NCBI GenBank assembly: GCA_035772735.1
Contig: JASDFA010000003.1
Coordinates: 101,284,501 to 101,348,500, forward strand
Direction: 5' to 3'
Origin: Datura wrightii
Lineage: Eukaryota; Streptophyta; Magnoliopsida; Solanales; Solanaceae
Length of the DNA stretch: 64,000 nucleotides
Positions 45,122 through 57,772 of the stretch are shown piece by piece. The stretch's first letter is position 1; each line of letters opens with the position of its first letter. A program made the position numbers and the translations under genes. Under the pieces are notes generated by a model, which was not told the DNA's origin, ran no database searches, and saw only the letters and a program-made list of their open reading frames with translations.

Positions 45122-47510
45122 AACTTAGTATTAGAGTACTAGATTTAAGTGTCCCAAGGAGTCTATGAAGTCTAGTAGAACCTTACTTATTAAAATATTC
45201 TGCATGCCACATTTACAATTGAGCGACTACATGGGCATTTAGGAATCCAACCTTCTTTCATGATTTAGTCATGCAAAGAGCTACGTCATAAGATATTACT
45301 TTTGATTCATACTCTACTTAATCGTCATACAGGTTCTGCCTATTAAAGACAACCAAAGATCCAGCTAAAAGGCCAATATTAGCATTGCCTTAAAGCTAGC
45401 TTCCAGATAATAACCACCAATCACATAGAGACTCAGACTTGGGCTCAGAATAGCTCCGTGAGTCTAATCTAGTAGATCTACAGTTGCTTGAAGATGAAAA
45501 GCCTAAAAAAATTCATGTGCCCTCCATAGTTATAGTTGTATTTGTGTTTCCCCGTAGTTTATCATAGCAGGACACAAGGGGGGATTACTCATGTGATTAC
45601 ATAGTTAAGAGTTGTCCATTTATAAAGACTGAAAATGACATTTCCCCATACAGCCTTCCAGGAGAATACAATCGGCACCTAAGTCAAGAAGCTCTTCTGT
45701 ATGACTCTTCTAGTGCTTATAAGATGAATTCCTAATGGGACCTTTAGCACTCCTTCGATGACATGATCACAGCCTTCAGGGTTATGTATATGTTAGAACG
45801 AAAGCAATCAGACTAGCTCTATATAAGTTGAAGATGTGACAGTAGCCTGAATTATTAGATAAATGTGGCACCCCAGTATTAATTAGAGATACCCCTAGTT
45901 GGCTGACAAGGCCTAGATTCCTTACTAGATATTGTCCCAGGTAGGTACATAGATAATTGCAATAGAATACATGTAATTGATTACCCCGAATAGGCAATGA
46001 CATGTGTGATCCCTTTTATGGCTATAAAACTCGGATATAAGAGTTTTAATTATTTTATAGGAATATATGTATAGATGTGCCCTACTGTGAGTGATGTTGG
46101 GGTTAAAGGGGAGTATAATGAAACCAAAGGATAAGATCAATTAAACATAATATAAGATCTATTAGATTATTTAGAGTGGAAAAAGGTCGAGTGTCAGTTA
46201 ATTGTATATAAAAGATCAGTGGTTACATTTGAAGAATAATAGAATGTTAATTGAGTAACATAGACCAGTATGCATATAAAATAGAACTCTTAGTTAGAGT
46301 ACCGACTTGTATAAAGGTTAGAGGATGTTATAGAGAAAGGATTATATAGCCCTAGTGGCCAGTGGCGCCCATGTTATGGGAAGTTATATTAATAATGATG
46401 TTAATTCTGATACCCTTTCTACATGGCTAATAAAGTTAATAAAGAAATTAAAAGATCCTTCTTATAGAAAATGTGTTGAGCTAGTGTGATCCTTAGAAAA
46501 AAAACCTGTATTATCATAGAAAAAAGAAGGCAGTGCGTGTATAAATGCAGTCAAATTATCGACGGTTGACTAACGATGTCATAAGACACGAGTATCATTT
46601 GTTCATTTGATTTCACATGGGTATACTAATCTAATAGATGCCCTCGGAGCCTATTTAATTACATCTTGGATAGCAATAAAGTTCATTTAATTTCTTTCCT
46701 AAGAGAAGGATAGCTTGAGGGCCATGTTCACTAGGTATATGTTTATCATAGCTTGCCATTCCTAGGCTATTAAGGAAAAAGGGATCGGATCACCCTTATT
46801 TGTCATGCCATCATGATATGTCGAATATGGTTGGAAATTTAGTTGCTAAGCTAAAGATGGCTAATTTTTAGTTATCCCATAAAGGTCATAAGATGACTCC
46901 ATAAGTACTCAATATATGATATCTACCTGTTATAGTATCGTTGAAAGTTTTCCTTGTTCGTTTGTTCATTAGAATCTACAAGAGTTACAAGACATCGAGC
47001 TCAGTAATGTATCATTGTAAGTAATAGTGGCAGAATTGGTCAAGACCATATGAGAAGAGTTATCAGAGCTAAAAGATAGCTTGACTATAGAAACTTCGAA
47101 GCGAAATAGAGAAGTATGGGTAAAAGTACTTCTTGTGTAATATGGAACTGGTAGTTAGATGTTCACACTTAGACTATAATTAGATGATGCTATAGGATTT
47201 CCTACAGTTTACATAAGCACCAATTATCCACATGATTAAGTTAACATAAGTTCATACCTGTATATACTATATTTTACAGGATCCAGTCCAGAGAGGACCC
47301 ACAACAATTCATAAATGAGATATACCCACTATTCAGGGTCATGCATATAGCGGGAACTGAGGCTGTTGAATTAGCCTTCTATCAATTGAAAGACGTTATC
47401 GTATGGTATGAAATGTAGGAGAATCTAAGCACTTGAATTCTTTTCCCAACGGTTTGGAGAGACTTCACAAGGGCTTTTATAAATACCTCTTGCTATTATA
47501 GCTTAGAAAG
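45122..47510 (+). pseudogene. Decayed gypsy leader and gag
   Basis: Traces of gag are visible in broken frames: FDDMITAFRVMYMLER near 45750-45795, and QQFINEIYPLFRVMHIAGTE followed by AVELAFYQLKDVIVWYEM near 47305-47415, both like the first conserved part of Ty3/gypsy gag. The 1.4 kb between them is unassigned and may be an inserted fragment (a possible LTR-like start TGTGGCACCCC lies near 45862). No intact frame remains. Confidence 0.5.
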
Positions 47511-47699
47511 TGATAAGTGGTGATTTTACCTCTTATTCAATGTGTTTTACTTAGGCTTTTATAATTATTTTAGTATTATTTATGCTTAATCTTATGAAAT
47601 ATTGTGTTTCAGGTGTGTGAATGAATAGACGCAAACAAAGCAAGAAATGATGATAAAGAAGTGAAAAAGAGATAAAACGAAAAATCAATTTAGAATCCA
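47511..47699 (+). mobile_element. 5' end of a Tat-like LTR
   Basis: TGATAAGTGGTGATTTTACC and the following AT-rich stretch have the look of a Tat-group LTR start. It is truncated after about 190 bp by a LINE fragment. Confidence 0.4.
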
Positions 47700-47955
47700 C
47701 ACATTCACTGACAATGAATGCAACATTCATAATCCGTCTACCTTTTATTGAAGGCCATCAGATGATTATTAACCCGTTTGTTAACTATTCCCTTTAGTCT
47801 TTCAATTAGAAGTTTAGCAATGATTTTATAGACCTCATGATAAGGCTGACAGGTCTATTATTCATAGTTCAACTGCTCCAATCTTCTTTGGAATGAGGAT
47901 TATATAATTGCATTGAAGCTTTTTTTTCAAACACTTGATAAGAATGTAAATGATG
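47700..47955 (-). pseudogene. LINE (non-LTR) reverse transcriptase fragment
   Basis: On the minus strand, pieces in different frames give PHSKEDW, NNRPVSLIM, then KGRRIMNVAF, in the order of the plant LINE RT core (K-x-DYRPISL, ...F-x-xGRQI-x-D). Several frameshifts and stops are present. Both ends are truncated. Confidence 0.7.
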
Positions 47956-48433
47956 CATAGTGCTCACAATCTCCTCCTTCAAAATCTCACGAAAGAATTT
48001 GTAAAAGTTAAGGGTGTTAAATGAGAGGATTGGGCTGAAATTGAACAAGTTAAAATGGATTGAGTTAATAAATGTGTATGCTAAAATCAGCGCAGAAGCT
48101 ACATGGGCTGAAATAGACTACGCTGAAATGAGTTTAAAATGAGTTGGGTCATGACATGCCCAATTCGACTCAAGTTTTTTGAATGGTCCACCTTCCCCTT
48201 ACCCCATCCTTTACTCAGGTCCACTCTTCACCTATGCCCGACCTAACTCGAGATTCGACCTTGACTCGAAACCCGAGCACCGACTCTCGTCCTCAACCCG
48301 AGAGTTAAGACCTAACATCAACATAATCGAGACCTGAGACTTGAGAACCGAGCCTCAATACGAAACATGAGATATGATACTAGAGATCCGACCTGAGGCC
48401 TGACTGAAAAATCGAGACCCAACCTCAATCTGA
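47956..48433. other. Degenerate 'cccgag/gagacc'-rich repeat DNA
   Basis: Between 48180 and 48430 short words such as 'cgacc', 'cccgag' and 'gagacc' recur irregularly, and they resume at 48895-48945 beyond the CACTA-like insertion. No gene. Confidence 0.45.
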
Positions 48434-48884
48434 CACTACTAATTTTTGGATGCACTCTTGTTTTAATTAGCTGAAACCTCTGTGTGGAAAAGTAACCAAA
48501 AACTAACCTCAGGAGGTTGGTCTTTATTCTCTTTGAATTTATATTTCGCAAAAAAAAAATGACCTCCCGAGGTTATTTTTAATTTTTTGCAAATGCGACC
48601 TTTGGAGGTTGATTTTTTACAATAACAATAACAACAACAACAACAATAATAATAATAATTAAAAAAAACAATTTTGCAAAAAAATAATATTTATTCTTGA
48701 AGAAATCAACCTCAAGAGGTCAGATTGCATTTTTCCTATGTTTGGGCGCTAAAAAAACAGAGCTTTGAAGGTCGTTATTGTTTTAAAAAATAGAATATGT
48801 ATTTTTTTAAAAAAACGACCTTTGAATATCTGTTTGCATTTTTTCAATCTTTTGGGGTCAGTTTTTTAAAGTTTTTTAGTAGCA
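48434..48884. mobile_element. CACTA-like non-autonomous element, 451 bp
   Basis: It begins CACTACTAATTTTT and ends with TTTTTTAGTAGCA, whose complement is TGCTACTAAAAAA. A TGA triplet flanks both sides (48431-48433, 48885-48887), as expected for the 3-bp duplication of CACTA elements. Four or five near-palindromes of the form AACCTC-N2-GAGGTT lie inside (48508, 48560, 48600, 48709), fitting the subterminal repeats of this superfamily. It splits the degenerate repeat described above. Confidence 0.6.
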
Positions 48885-49974
48885 TGAGATCCAACTCTGA
48901 CTTAGGAGTCGAGATCCAACCGGCCACAACCCGAGACCAATTCCCTCACCCATAAAAATATAAAAATAAATCTCACGCAGTAAATACAAATTAAAGTTAA
49001 TATTAAATATAGGGTAGAATTGAGTTAGTATTGAACTAAATTGAAGATCATTTAAATTATCTTGTACCCAACTTATAAAATATTAGACGGATTGGCAGAC
49101 CATTAATTTTTGGGCCTATGTTTGACAACCCTAGGAAAAGCTCGTTGAAAAATCACCAGACTCAGGAGTCTTGCATCACTTGGAGAAGTCTGATACTGTT
49201 TAAGACTTCCCTCCGGAAAAACATAAGACCCAGGAGCCTCATGTATACTGAAGTCGGGGTCTCTAACTTGCAGATTATTAACTATATAAGTTGTGATAGA
49301 AGTCCTGTATGGTAGACTTGATAATTTGAAGTTTAGTAATTGACTCCCCCTCTGCTTCTTGTCTCCACTTGTTTCTAAGCCGCCTCTTCATTTTTAGCTA
49401 GCTCCTCAAATGGATTCAAGATCAGAGGGATGGTTCAAAATATGCTCCCAATGTGGTCAGAAAATTCCTTTTGCATATCCTAGATATACAATATTTCTTA
49501 ACGAGGACTGATGTGTCAGCTAAAGAGGGAGAGAAGGAGCGGTGCTTCTTTCAACGAAAACTTTATCTATTCGTTCAGATTGTCAAAAGAATAATCAAGT
49601 ACACAAAATACATCAACAAAGACGAGCGAAAGAAGAGAGACCTTCTGAAATTATTTTACTTTAGCTGCTTACGGAAACCCAAACTTGAATTATTTTCATC
49701 AATACCTACCCAAAAGCTAAGAGTAATCACAACAAACGACTTACAAAAGCTTTGACCAGGCAAATGAAGATTAAATTGCATCGGACAAAATAACTTGGAT
49801 ACAATACTATTCCTAGAAAGAGGGCAAGGTTCACTAGTGAACCAAATATACAGGTATAGCTTTAATCTTCAGAATGCATCTCCAGAAGAAACAAAGCTTC
49901 TACATGATTCTTTGACATAAGAGCACTGATAGTCATTTAATAATAATTAAAAGAAAACCTACCTGAATCTGTTT
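48885..49974. other. Intergenic DNA, no gene recognised
   Basis: Short frames at 49118-49315 and 49453-49755 show no domain. The stretch leads up to the 3' end of ARP3. Confidence 0.45.
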
Positions 49975-50368
49975 GAAGCTTTATTATCCTGCCCTTTTTA
50001 CCAAAATAAACTGGTAAATCCCTAGACCGAGCTGAACACACAAGACAACATATTCAGCTCAGTAAATGTCCTCTAACTGATCTGTGAACCCCATCTGCAA
50101 AATGGAAGTGCCAACCAATCCTGCTGATGAAATCCTATTTCCCGCAAGGCCAGAACTCATGATCAGTTCATGTAGAAAAGAACAAGAGCCCCATTCTGTT
50201 ATAGGTCCATCCTACACCGCCTCCGATCAGTTCATTTAACTGAAGGCGCCTGCAGATGTAGGATTTCAGCTTGAAGCTGAGCACCAAGGACAGATGGTTC
50301 GGGCTGTTAGGATGTGAACATCTTGACAATAAATGCCTTTACCATCATCAGTTTGAGTCGGTCCAATA
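49975..50368 (-). other. Probable ARP3 3' untranslated region
   Basis: About 390 bp after the ARP3 stop codon. A minus-strand AATAAA (49985-49980) could be the polyadenylation signal. The extent is inferred. Confidence 0.45.
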
Positions 50369-53300
50369 TCAATACATTCCCTTAAATACAGGATTGGTCC
50401 GGCAGATGCTAGCTCCATATTCCTCATATTCTGCCTTTGTATGGCAAGCCTAACATAGAAAATATCCAAATCAATCATCAAAAATGAGATTTCAAATTCT
50501 CCTATTTGAACGCATGCATAAACCAGTAAATGCAAGGATTAACTTCAAGTGCAGTAATTAACTAGAATCAGATAAAATAGAAACTAGAAGGATAAACATA
50601 CCGCAAAAAATTCAGGAGTTGAAGCTAGTACAGAACCTCCAAACCAAACTGCATATCTCTGGATTGGATTGCTGACCACATTAACTTCAACTGGTTGTGC
50701 CTGAGGTTGAATTCCAGCAGTCAAGATTCCTTGATATATTGGAGACAATATTTATTCCTCCTAAATTCAGGTGAGAGTGAAAGGGACAAACACTTACTTT
50801 GACATTTCCACCTAACCGAGAATCTGATGCAAGAATGCGGTCATCCACAATCTTCTTGAGATCTCGTTGCAATCTTCTATGGAAGTCTTTGAACATGGTT
50901 GACCCTCCGGATAGAACAATATTCTGAATTTCAACAAGTGCACAATATATCACTCACATAGAAAAATGAGTTCATCCACAACTTTAGTTCATTCAAGATA
51001 CCTTTTTCTTGATCATAAGAACTGAATCACTAAAGAACAGTTTTATGGAATTCAGCCACAAAATACCTTATATAGAGCTCTTCTTGTGTCTATGGGTGCA
51101 GACTGAATACATTTGTCGATCACCTCAGGTAAAGGGGTCGTAAAATCACTATTATAAATCTCAGGACTGAAGAAAACCTGCGAACACAATTCATCAAGCC
51201 AACTTATGAACAAAGCATCTGAAGCCACCATTAAAAAGTTCCTACTTTAATCCAGCTCTATGTTGATTAACGTCTAAAGCTCCTTTTTTCTTTCTTTTAA
51301 AATTTCTACCAAACCCATAGTGGTTCCCAGACTATCGTCCAGCGTGACTTGAGCACCAGACCAGTAGGCGGAGTCAAGATGCTTCCCCTAAATGTCAAAT
51401 GAGCACGGATACTATCTTGATTTCTTCAATTAACTTGGGTATTTCATTGAACTAGGGTTTAGCAAAAAAGCTAGTCCGTGCATAAAAAAGCAGCAGGGTT
51501 TGAGCTAAACGTGTCTGAACAATTCGAGAGATTTGGGTAAAACATGAAGTAGACAATACCAATTCACTGACCCATCTTGTATGCTAACTACCAAGCACAT
51601 TGAAGGCAAAAATTTATAGCTCAAGAGATTGAGAAACTTGAAGCTAGAGGATAAAGCAGACCTCTGGACCAAGAAATCGCTCATAGCCAATATCACATGA
51701 ATAAGGTGCTCCTGTCTTTGGTTTTGTACCTTTCCAGTGCTTGATGTACTTCCCTGGCTCTTTATCATGCTTATTGAACTCCTGAAATCATTTGACAGTA
51801 AGGACCTATTACAAGCAAAAATCAGTTGTAACCTCCAGCCTCAGATACAAACAAGGATTCTGAAATTAAATGATGGAATGATTAGCTTGCTCTAATTCAC
51901 AGAAATGTCAAACAGAGAAGTCACGTTCGAGACTGGATGGAAGAAAAAGAGGAGCTGGATGGATTATCAGAAAAAACTTTGAACTTTTGTTTTATCTACT
52001 CTTTCAACTTATTTCTTTTTACTCCTTTGTATAGGCTCATACAAATAGATAATACCTTCACAATGTCAGAACAAGTGTAGCAATGCATTTCCTTCACTTT
52101 TCGTGCTATTTCAAAGGAATCTTCTGCTGGAACATGTTCTCCCCGTTCCTGCATTCAATAATCAAAATAAGTTGTAATCTTTTGAAGTTCGACTAAACAA
52201 TGAGATACCATCTTAGAAATTCAAAGACAGACCTCAAACACCCAACATGCTCATGTCTGAGTAGTGGCTAGGGAGGGTATCAGTATTCGGTAACAAGTAT
52301 GGTAGGGAGTAAATTTCAGAATTTCAGTGGTCGGGTTCGGTACCCTGTTCTAGACAGCCATTATTTGGTACAATTCCGAAGTAGTACCGACTTGTAAATA
52401 GTTTTCTTGGCTTCAGTTATCTCCTTCGCTGGTTCAAGCAGGTGTTATTTTTGTTAGTTTTTTTAATGTTAGTCAACAAAATCATTGTATGTAGAACATG
52501 ACCAACTCCTTTTGAGAAATCATCACGTGCTCTGTAGACGTCTCAATTTCAACAGTTTTGTCTTCTCCACTTTCGGGTTAAGAGATAATTGCAATACTCC
52601 ATCCTGTCATAATATCTTTTCCTTCAACACGTAATTACCAAATTATTGTACGGGGATTTACCATACTGGAATGAACTTCGAAAGTTCGGTATTTGGTATC
52701 TACTTCAATTTCAGATTACCGAATTACCAAAACAGAACTTTGAAAATACCGAATGCCAACCCCTAGTTGTGTCTACCCTACTAAACAATCGATAGTTTTA
52801 GATTTCCCACAAGTCAAGGACATCTGGTAATAATTGGGTAACAGAAGGTAAAAGATGTCGATATTATAAATCAAGTAACCTTAAGCGGTCTTCTCAATTC
52901 GAGTAACTATGATCTGAGCACTGGAGAATATAACTTCTGCATGACAAGTCATAGGAGGAACAATCATTAATTATCTAATTTTACTTACCCTCCAGGAACT
53001 GTTTATAAACAACCATCATTAAAATCATAAAATAATATTCTTTAGGTGGTGCACGGACTAGAGAACAGTTAGTATTTGTTTTTCATTTCTTTCCTCTTAT
53101 TTTTTTTTTTTTGGGTGGGGGGAGGTTGAAATGGAAGGGAACATGGATTGGCGTTTGGAGAAATTGGCTTTGTGAGTGTCTTAAGTAATGTTTTTCACTG
53201 TTTTCTGTTTTCTGGGTGAAGTTTGGCTGTTTTCTGTTTTCAGGGGGAAAAAATGCTTTTCGAAAAAAAAAAAAAAACTATCTATGCTCGTTTGATTTTG

Positions 53301-54270
53301 CTAACTTGATAATAAAGGGTAAAAAGACACAACACATCGAATGATAACAACAATTGCAGTTTGTTTTATTTCCTAAAACAAACAGGCAGTAAGAAACTTA
53401 GCAATAGAAGATTCAGAATAAGATACTTTAGTTACAGAAAGGTCTTTATGCAATAGAAATGTATAGTATAAAACTTCGGGCAGAATGTTCCGTACATTGA
53501 TTTAAAAAGCACTCTTTTGGATCTAAATGTTGCACCCAATCTTGATTTTCCATAATGGTTGTGAATATCAGCTACCAGAAGCAAATAAAAAAAAGTAAAA
53601 CAAAATAACCCTACTGGATAATGATTGATAAAGATTAATGCTGCAAGGCATCAGTTCCATTTTCCAGGTAAAGAATTTCACACGCTTCATTTGGTTTCAG
53701 AAAAGGTCCAATGCAAGAAAAGGGGAGGACCAAAACGATGACCAGTTCCACCCCACACATAATGATGAAATGATTGAAACTAGGTATTGCTGCTATTAGC
53801 ATACTCATTTGAACCAGAAGCTTGTGTGCTATAGGAGATAGTTCCTCATTTCTATCAAATAAAGAATGTGAGTACTTGTAAAGGTTATACATATAATCTA
53901 TTCCTATGTCTTTATTTTCATCTCCTGGACAGTTGGAACTCCCAGGGATTTATAATACCAAGAACATTGAGACACAAAATTCAGGATATCACAATCCCAT
54001 GTTATCCATCCAACCCCGATAGATCAGTAACAGTCAAGGGAAAATACTGAACATGCATATTTCTATTCAACCATTTTTATGAAAGTGTTGTACTGAAGTC
54101 ATAAAGAAACAAGAACTACATACCTTCATGAGCTGTTGAACAAAGAGAGTAACATCTTTTCCAGAAATGGGAATTGACTTAATGCTGCTCCCAATAACAT
54201 AACCCTCGGCAACAGGTACAACATGGGTAGCACCATCTCCAATATCCACTACGACTCCAGTCATCTCACA
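50369..54270 (-). CDS. ARP3: Actin-related protein 3, C-terminal 258 residues in seven exons
   Basis: ARP3 is one of the two actin-like subunits of the Arp2/3 complex, which nucleates branched actin filaments in the cytoplasm. Exons in gene order: 54270-54124, 52148-52056, 51781-51662, 51177-51067, 50923-50798, 50700-50602, 50449-50369. All are in phase 0 with GT-AG introns of 1975, 274, 484, 143, 97 and 152 bp. They give 49, 31, 40, 37, 42, 33 and 26 codons plus TGA. The product starts [20 protein letters not shown] (phosphate-binding DxGDG loop) and includes [28 protein letters not shown] and the end [10 protein letters not shown]. It matches plant ARP3 (about 427 residues) from about residue 169 to the end, without stops. 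Exons for residues 1-168 are not in the window: the preceding exon should end in a sequence like AAGYTTSK, and I find none in 54271-64000. It is either a 5'-truncated copy or a gene with an intron over 9.7 kb. A hAT MITE sits in intron 52149-54123. Confidence 0.93.
52269..52765. mobile_element. hAT-type MITE in an ARP3 intron, 497 bp
   Basis: The left end TAGGGAGGGTATCAGTATTCGG pairs with the right end, reversed, TAGGGGTTGGCATTCGG. Flanking octamers GTAGTGGC (52261-52268) and GTTGTGTC (52766-52773) agree at six of eight positions. TAGGGGTGGGCATTCGG is a common hAT MITE terminus in dicots. The interior has further 'ttcggtatttggtat' words near the right end. No coding capacity. It lies well away from the splice sites. 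Confidence 0.82.
52774..54123. other. Rest of the long ARP3 intron
   Basis: AT-rich, with a T-run near 53098-53112 and an A-run near 53265-53278. No exon or gene is seen in it; the 85-residue minus frame at 53635-53892 has no known features. Confidence 0.5.
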
Positions 54271-55099
54271 CTAAAGAAATAGCGTATAATAATTACAAGT
54301 TATGTCAAATTATTAGACCACAATTAAGTTCGGTTTCTGGAATAATGGTATGCGCGTCACTTATGATCACAAAGAAGATAACAGATACACAGGATATTAT
54401 ATCAAGCAAATAATGAACATACTAAAGGTTGACATGCAACCCAGTACTCTCCGAATAGCTCAATGTTCATCTTCCCACTTTCCACTAGAAAAGAAAAGAA
54501 TGAAGATATTAGGTCGGAACAGACTCCTTGACCATTATTTTCCTTGACATGACAAAGATGCCAGTTCATGCCATTGAGAAAAGACATAAAAGCTATTCTG
54601 TTGACATACTCAAGAGTGCATGCAGGAGTAGATGAACTTAAACCAGAGTGATTCTTTCAGTATGAGGAAATTGATGATTAATGTTGCCATTACAATCAGA
54701 ATGCAAGCTTACATGACAAATTTGTCTGGAATGTACTTTGTTTCTGGTTTTATGGAAGGCTCACATTTGTTTGTAGGCTTGTCGCATTCCCCGAAGATAA
54801 CACACTTTTGGAAAAGGTAAAAGGCATATGCACAGGCTATGCTATAGTACAGTGCAGCTGAGAGCAGCCAGCTTACAAACTGCTTGGCCTTACTTGCTTT
54901 ACCCAACTTCAAATCTTATTTGGTGTGGCCAGTATTCACTTCATTCTTTTGCATATCATGCCTGAGTCTTGAGCGTTATGTCCTTTTGGCCATGTAAAAG
55001 GCTCTATTGGCGCACCATTGGAGATGTACATGTCATGAGCATAGAATCAATATTTGATCCCTTGCCGGGACAAGTTCACTTAAGATGAGGCTGTAGAGC
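54271..55099. other. Sequence upstream of the first ARP3 exon found, unassigned
   Basis: The acceptor of the first visible ARP3 exon (TTTCTTTAG) lies at 54279-54271, so if the gene is complete this is intron. A 67-residue minus-strand frame (54709-54912) has a possible membrane segment (SWLLSAALYYSIACAYAFYL) but no recognised family; I do not call it a gene. Confidence 0.4.
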
Positions 55100-55321
55100 C
55101 ATTATTTGCTTGAATGATTAACTGTCATATTTAAAAATGCATAATGCATGATGGTACGGGACCGCAAGGAAACCCAATGCATGTGTTTGATGGTACGACA
55201 ATGACCGTATCCCCTTATGTGCTCAAAAATAGTTAAGGGATACGAGATGGATGGTTGCTTGGTACAGGGTTTAAGGCATATCAAATGCCGGTCAAGTCAC
55301 CCCTAGATTTGGGGCGTCACA
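55100..55321 (+). mobile_element. Possible gypsy LTR end fragment
   Basis: The stretch ends CTAGATTTGGGGCGTCACA, similar to the 3' end of chromovirus LTRs (compare CTCGGGGCGTTACA at 41975). No primer site follows. Weak call. Confidence 0.35.
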
Positions 55322-57165
55322 TCTAACCTCTTAACTTTTTTACGGGGGATCAAACTATGTTCATCAAAGAGGAAATACGTATTTTCTATTTTTCTCCAAC
55401 ACTTCACTCCTACTTTACCTTCTTCCCTCATATTTTACAATTCAAACAACACTTCCGATCTACAACTAGGGTCAAGGTGTCTTTTCCTAGTTAAAGTAAG
55501 TCAGTTCGTCCCGGTAAAAGTAGAGAAACACAAAAATACATCAAATAAATTCTTCTGACATGCCAAACCAACTATAAAGCAACCGAACTTTCCAAACACC
55601 TCAATCTCCTTTTCCAACCATCTCCAGTGACTTAAACCAAGAGAAAATGGAATTAACGGAAAAAAGGAAAAGGAGAGGGGGGATATCAAGAGGGGCAACT
55701 AAACTCGAGATGCAAGACAAGCTTTCTAGAGCTTTCATACAATGGTTTTACTTTGACAGTAGCCTTCAAGGATTCATTTATCATTCTTACCAAGTTAATT
55801 TGGAGTTCTAATATGACATAATTGTGGAATTTTTTCTCTCTACTTTAGAAAAAATCAGTAATTCGATTGAGTCAAAGGGAGACTTCCCACATACAAGGTT
55901 TATATAAGAAGTAGAGAATCTTCGTAAAAGAAACCAATCATTTATACTAATTGGAATATAGTGGGAAGCTTTCTCTTTGCATGCAGTTTTTGTCCAAAAC
56001 TATGACAGCAGCTAATTGAAAAAGTAAAGATTATAATCGGGAAACTTTGGGCGACCTTTTATCAATCTATTCTTGTTAAAAGTGAGTTCAATAGCCTCTT
56101 GAAAACAAAATCAATCTTGTGACGGGCAGCGTACTACACGCTCTGCCATGTCAAAGGCTCATCAGATGCCGCTTTACTTTTTCACTTCTTTCTCCTTTTT
56201 TCTCCCTTTTTTTTCTTTTCTTTTACTTTTCCCAACTTCTTTTTTCACTGCATCTCCCGTACCAGTTAATAGGGGTTTAGTGGTTGCTCAAAAACTTTGT
56301 TTACGAACCCCTCAAACTTCAACATTTTCGCTTTTATTTCTCTTATCTCTCCTCCCTCTTTGCATATTCCAAAACTTTCCCCAGTCTCCGCTTCATCTCC
56401 CTTTCACCCTCTCATTTTCCCCATCCTCCCTCTCAAAATCTAAAATATACTTTCTCAAAAAGATCTGAGATACCTCTAAATCCTAAATACATAGAAAAAT
56501 TGAGCCTACATTTTTGGTGTTCTGAAAATCTGTCACAATTTTTGGTGATTATCTCTGGGTAGAGTTTTACCTGCATCATCCTCAACTGAAATTGGTGAGC
56601 TTTGTGATGGGTAAGAATACCGTTGAAAAGGAATTTTACTTGAGAGGGGTTGGCTTGAAAATTTTCAATGGAGGTGTGAATGCATGTGAGTGAGTTTTAG
56701 TGGGGTGAAGGGGAGTAATATTGTTACGGTGAGTCTATTGAGGAAGAAGGCTTGAAAGATGTATACTTGCAGAAAATATGAGCTGAGGTTCACTTTTTTA
56801 AAGAGTGAATTGAGTGAGATTTGCTTCTATTGTCTTGTGTATATGTGACGTGTTTGGTGGTGTCCATGAGCTTGAGGTGTGTATGGTGGTGTCGGTAAAT
56901 GAGAAAGAGAGGGGCTTGAGGGGAATAAGAAAAAAAAAAGAAAGAGAAAGAGAAGAAGAAAAAGAAAAAAAAAGATTTAAGTGCAAATTAATTTATATGT
57001 CCAACCCGGAAAAGATAATTGTACAATTCAATCCAATTGTTAACCTTTTTTTCTTACGTGCATCTAGGAATGTGAACATTTTCTTTGCCACATCTTTGGG
57101 GGAGTAATGGATACACTTACAAACAGAATAGGTGAAAAAGATACACAAAGTTTAGGTGTGTAAGC
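55322..57165. other. Unassigned DNA with a pyrimidine-rich, leader-like tract
   Basis: Positions 56160-56460 are a long C/T-rich tract on the plus strand, followed by a stretch (56480-56760) with GT-rich intron-like sequence. It looks like the 5' leader of a plant gene, but no coding exon with a known domain follows. 56925-56975 is an A/G-rich run. The frames across these tracts are low complexity. Confidence 0.4.
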
Positions 57166-57772
57166 TAAGTTGTTCGGACTCTTCACTTCAGTGTCACGTA
57201 AGTGTTGACACGATGCGGGTGTGGTGTGTGATCCGTACAAGATCTGGTCAATCGACTTGGGGTACTTTGACCAAAATAGATAGAATTCAAGAAATACAAT
57301 AATTTATGAAGTCAAAACAAAAGCTAGGGCGAAATCATAATGCATGTGTTTTTTATCGTTAAAAGATATTTGTATTAAAAAGTCAGCAACAAAAAAGGTG
57401 CTTTAAAGATATTTATTGGTCAACATCAGTGCTGAATATGCAATGAACACAACAAATCTTTCATGGCCCTCTATATCATTTGTAATAGCCATGTTACACA
57501 AAAAAAAAGTAAGGAGATGCATACGTACTTAATAATAATGACAGATTCAAACTTGCTCTAAAAAATTCGTGCATTCTTTTCCTTCCATATAGTCCATCAT
57601 AATTTAGGCATAGTTTTATAACTCTATTTTTAGATGTTTGAATTACTTTTAGCTGGAAATCTGCACGTGTATCTGTACCTGGATCTGCACTCCCAATCTT
57701 AAAATTTAAATCATGAAGGATCCGACCTCTAGATCCGCAACCCTTATTAGATACTCGCACCCGAGCAACTTA
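57166..57772. mobile_element. MITE with TAAGTTG(T/C)TCGG ends
   Basis: The left end TAAGTTGTTCGGACTCTTCA pairs with the right end, reversed, TAAGTTGCTCGGGTGCGAGT. 'Taagttgctcggactctt' termini are frequent in Solanaceae MITEs. The inner 'gtatctgtacctggatc' region is typical of the family. No clean target duplication is visible because the next MITE sits exactly at its right end. Confidence 0.65.

Noticed and set aside
54709..54912. 67-residue frame with a hydrophobic stretch as a small membrane protein gene
   Set aside because: No family resemblance, no context, and it lies in what may be an ARP3 intron.
56148..56562. 106- and 92-residue frames rich in Ser, Leu, Phe and Pro
   Set aside because: They come from a pyrimidine-rich tract; composition, not coding, explains them.
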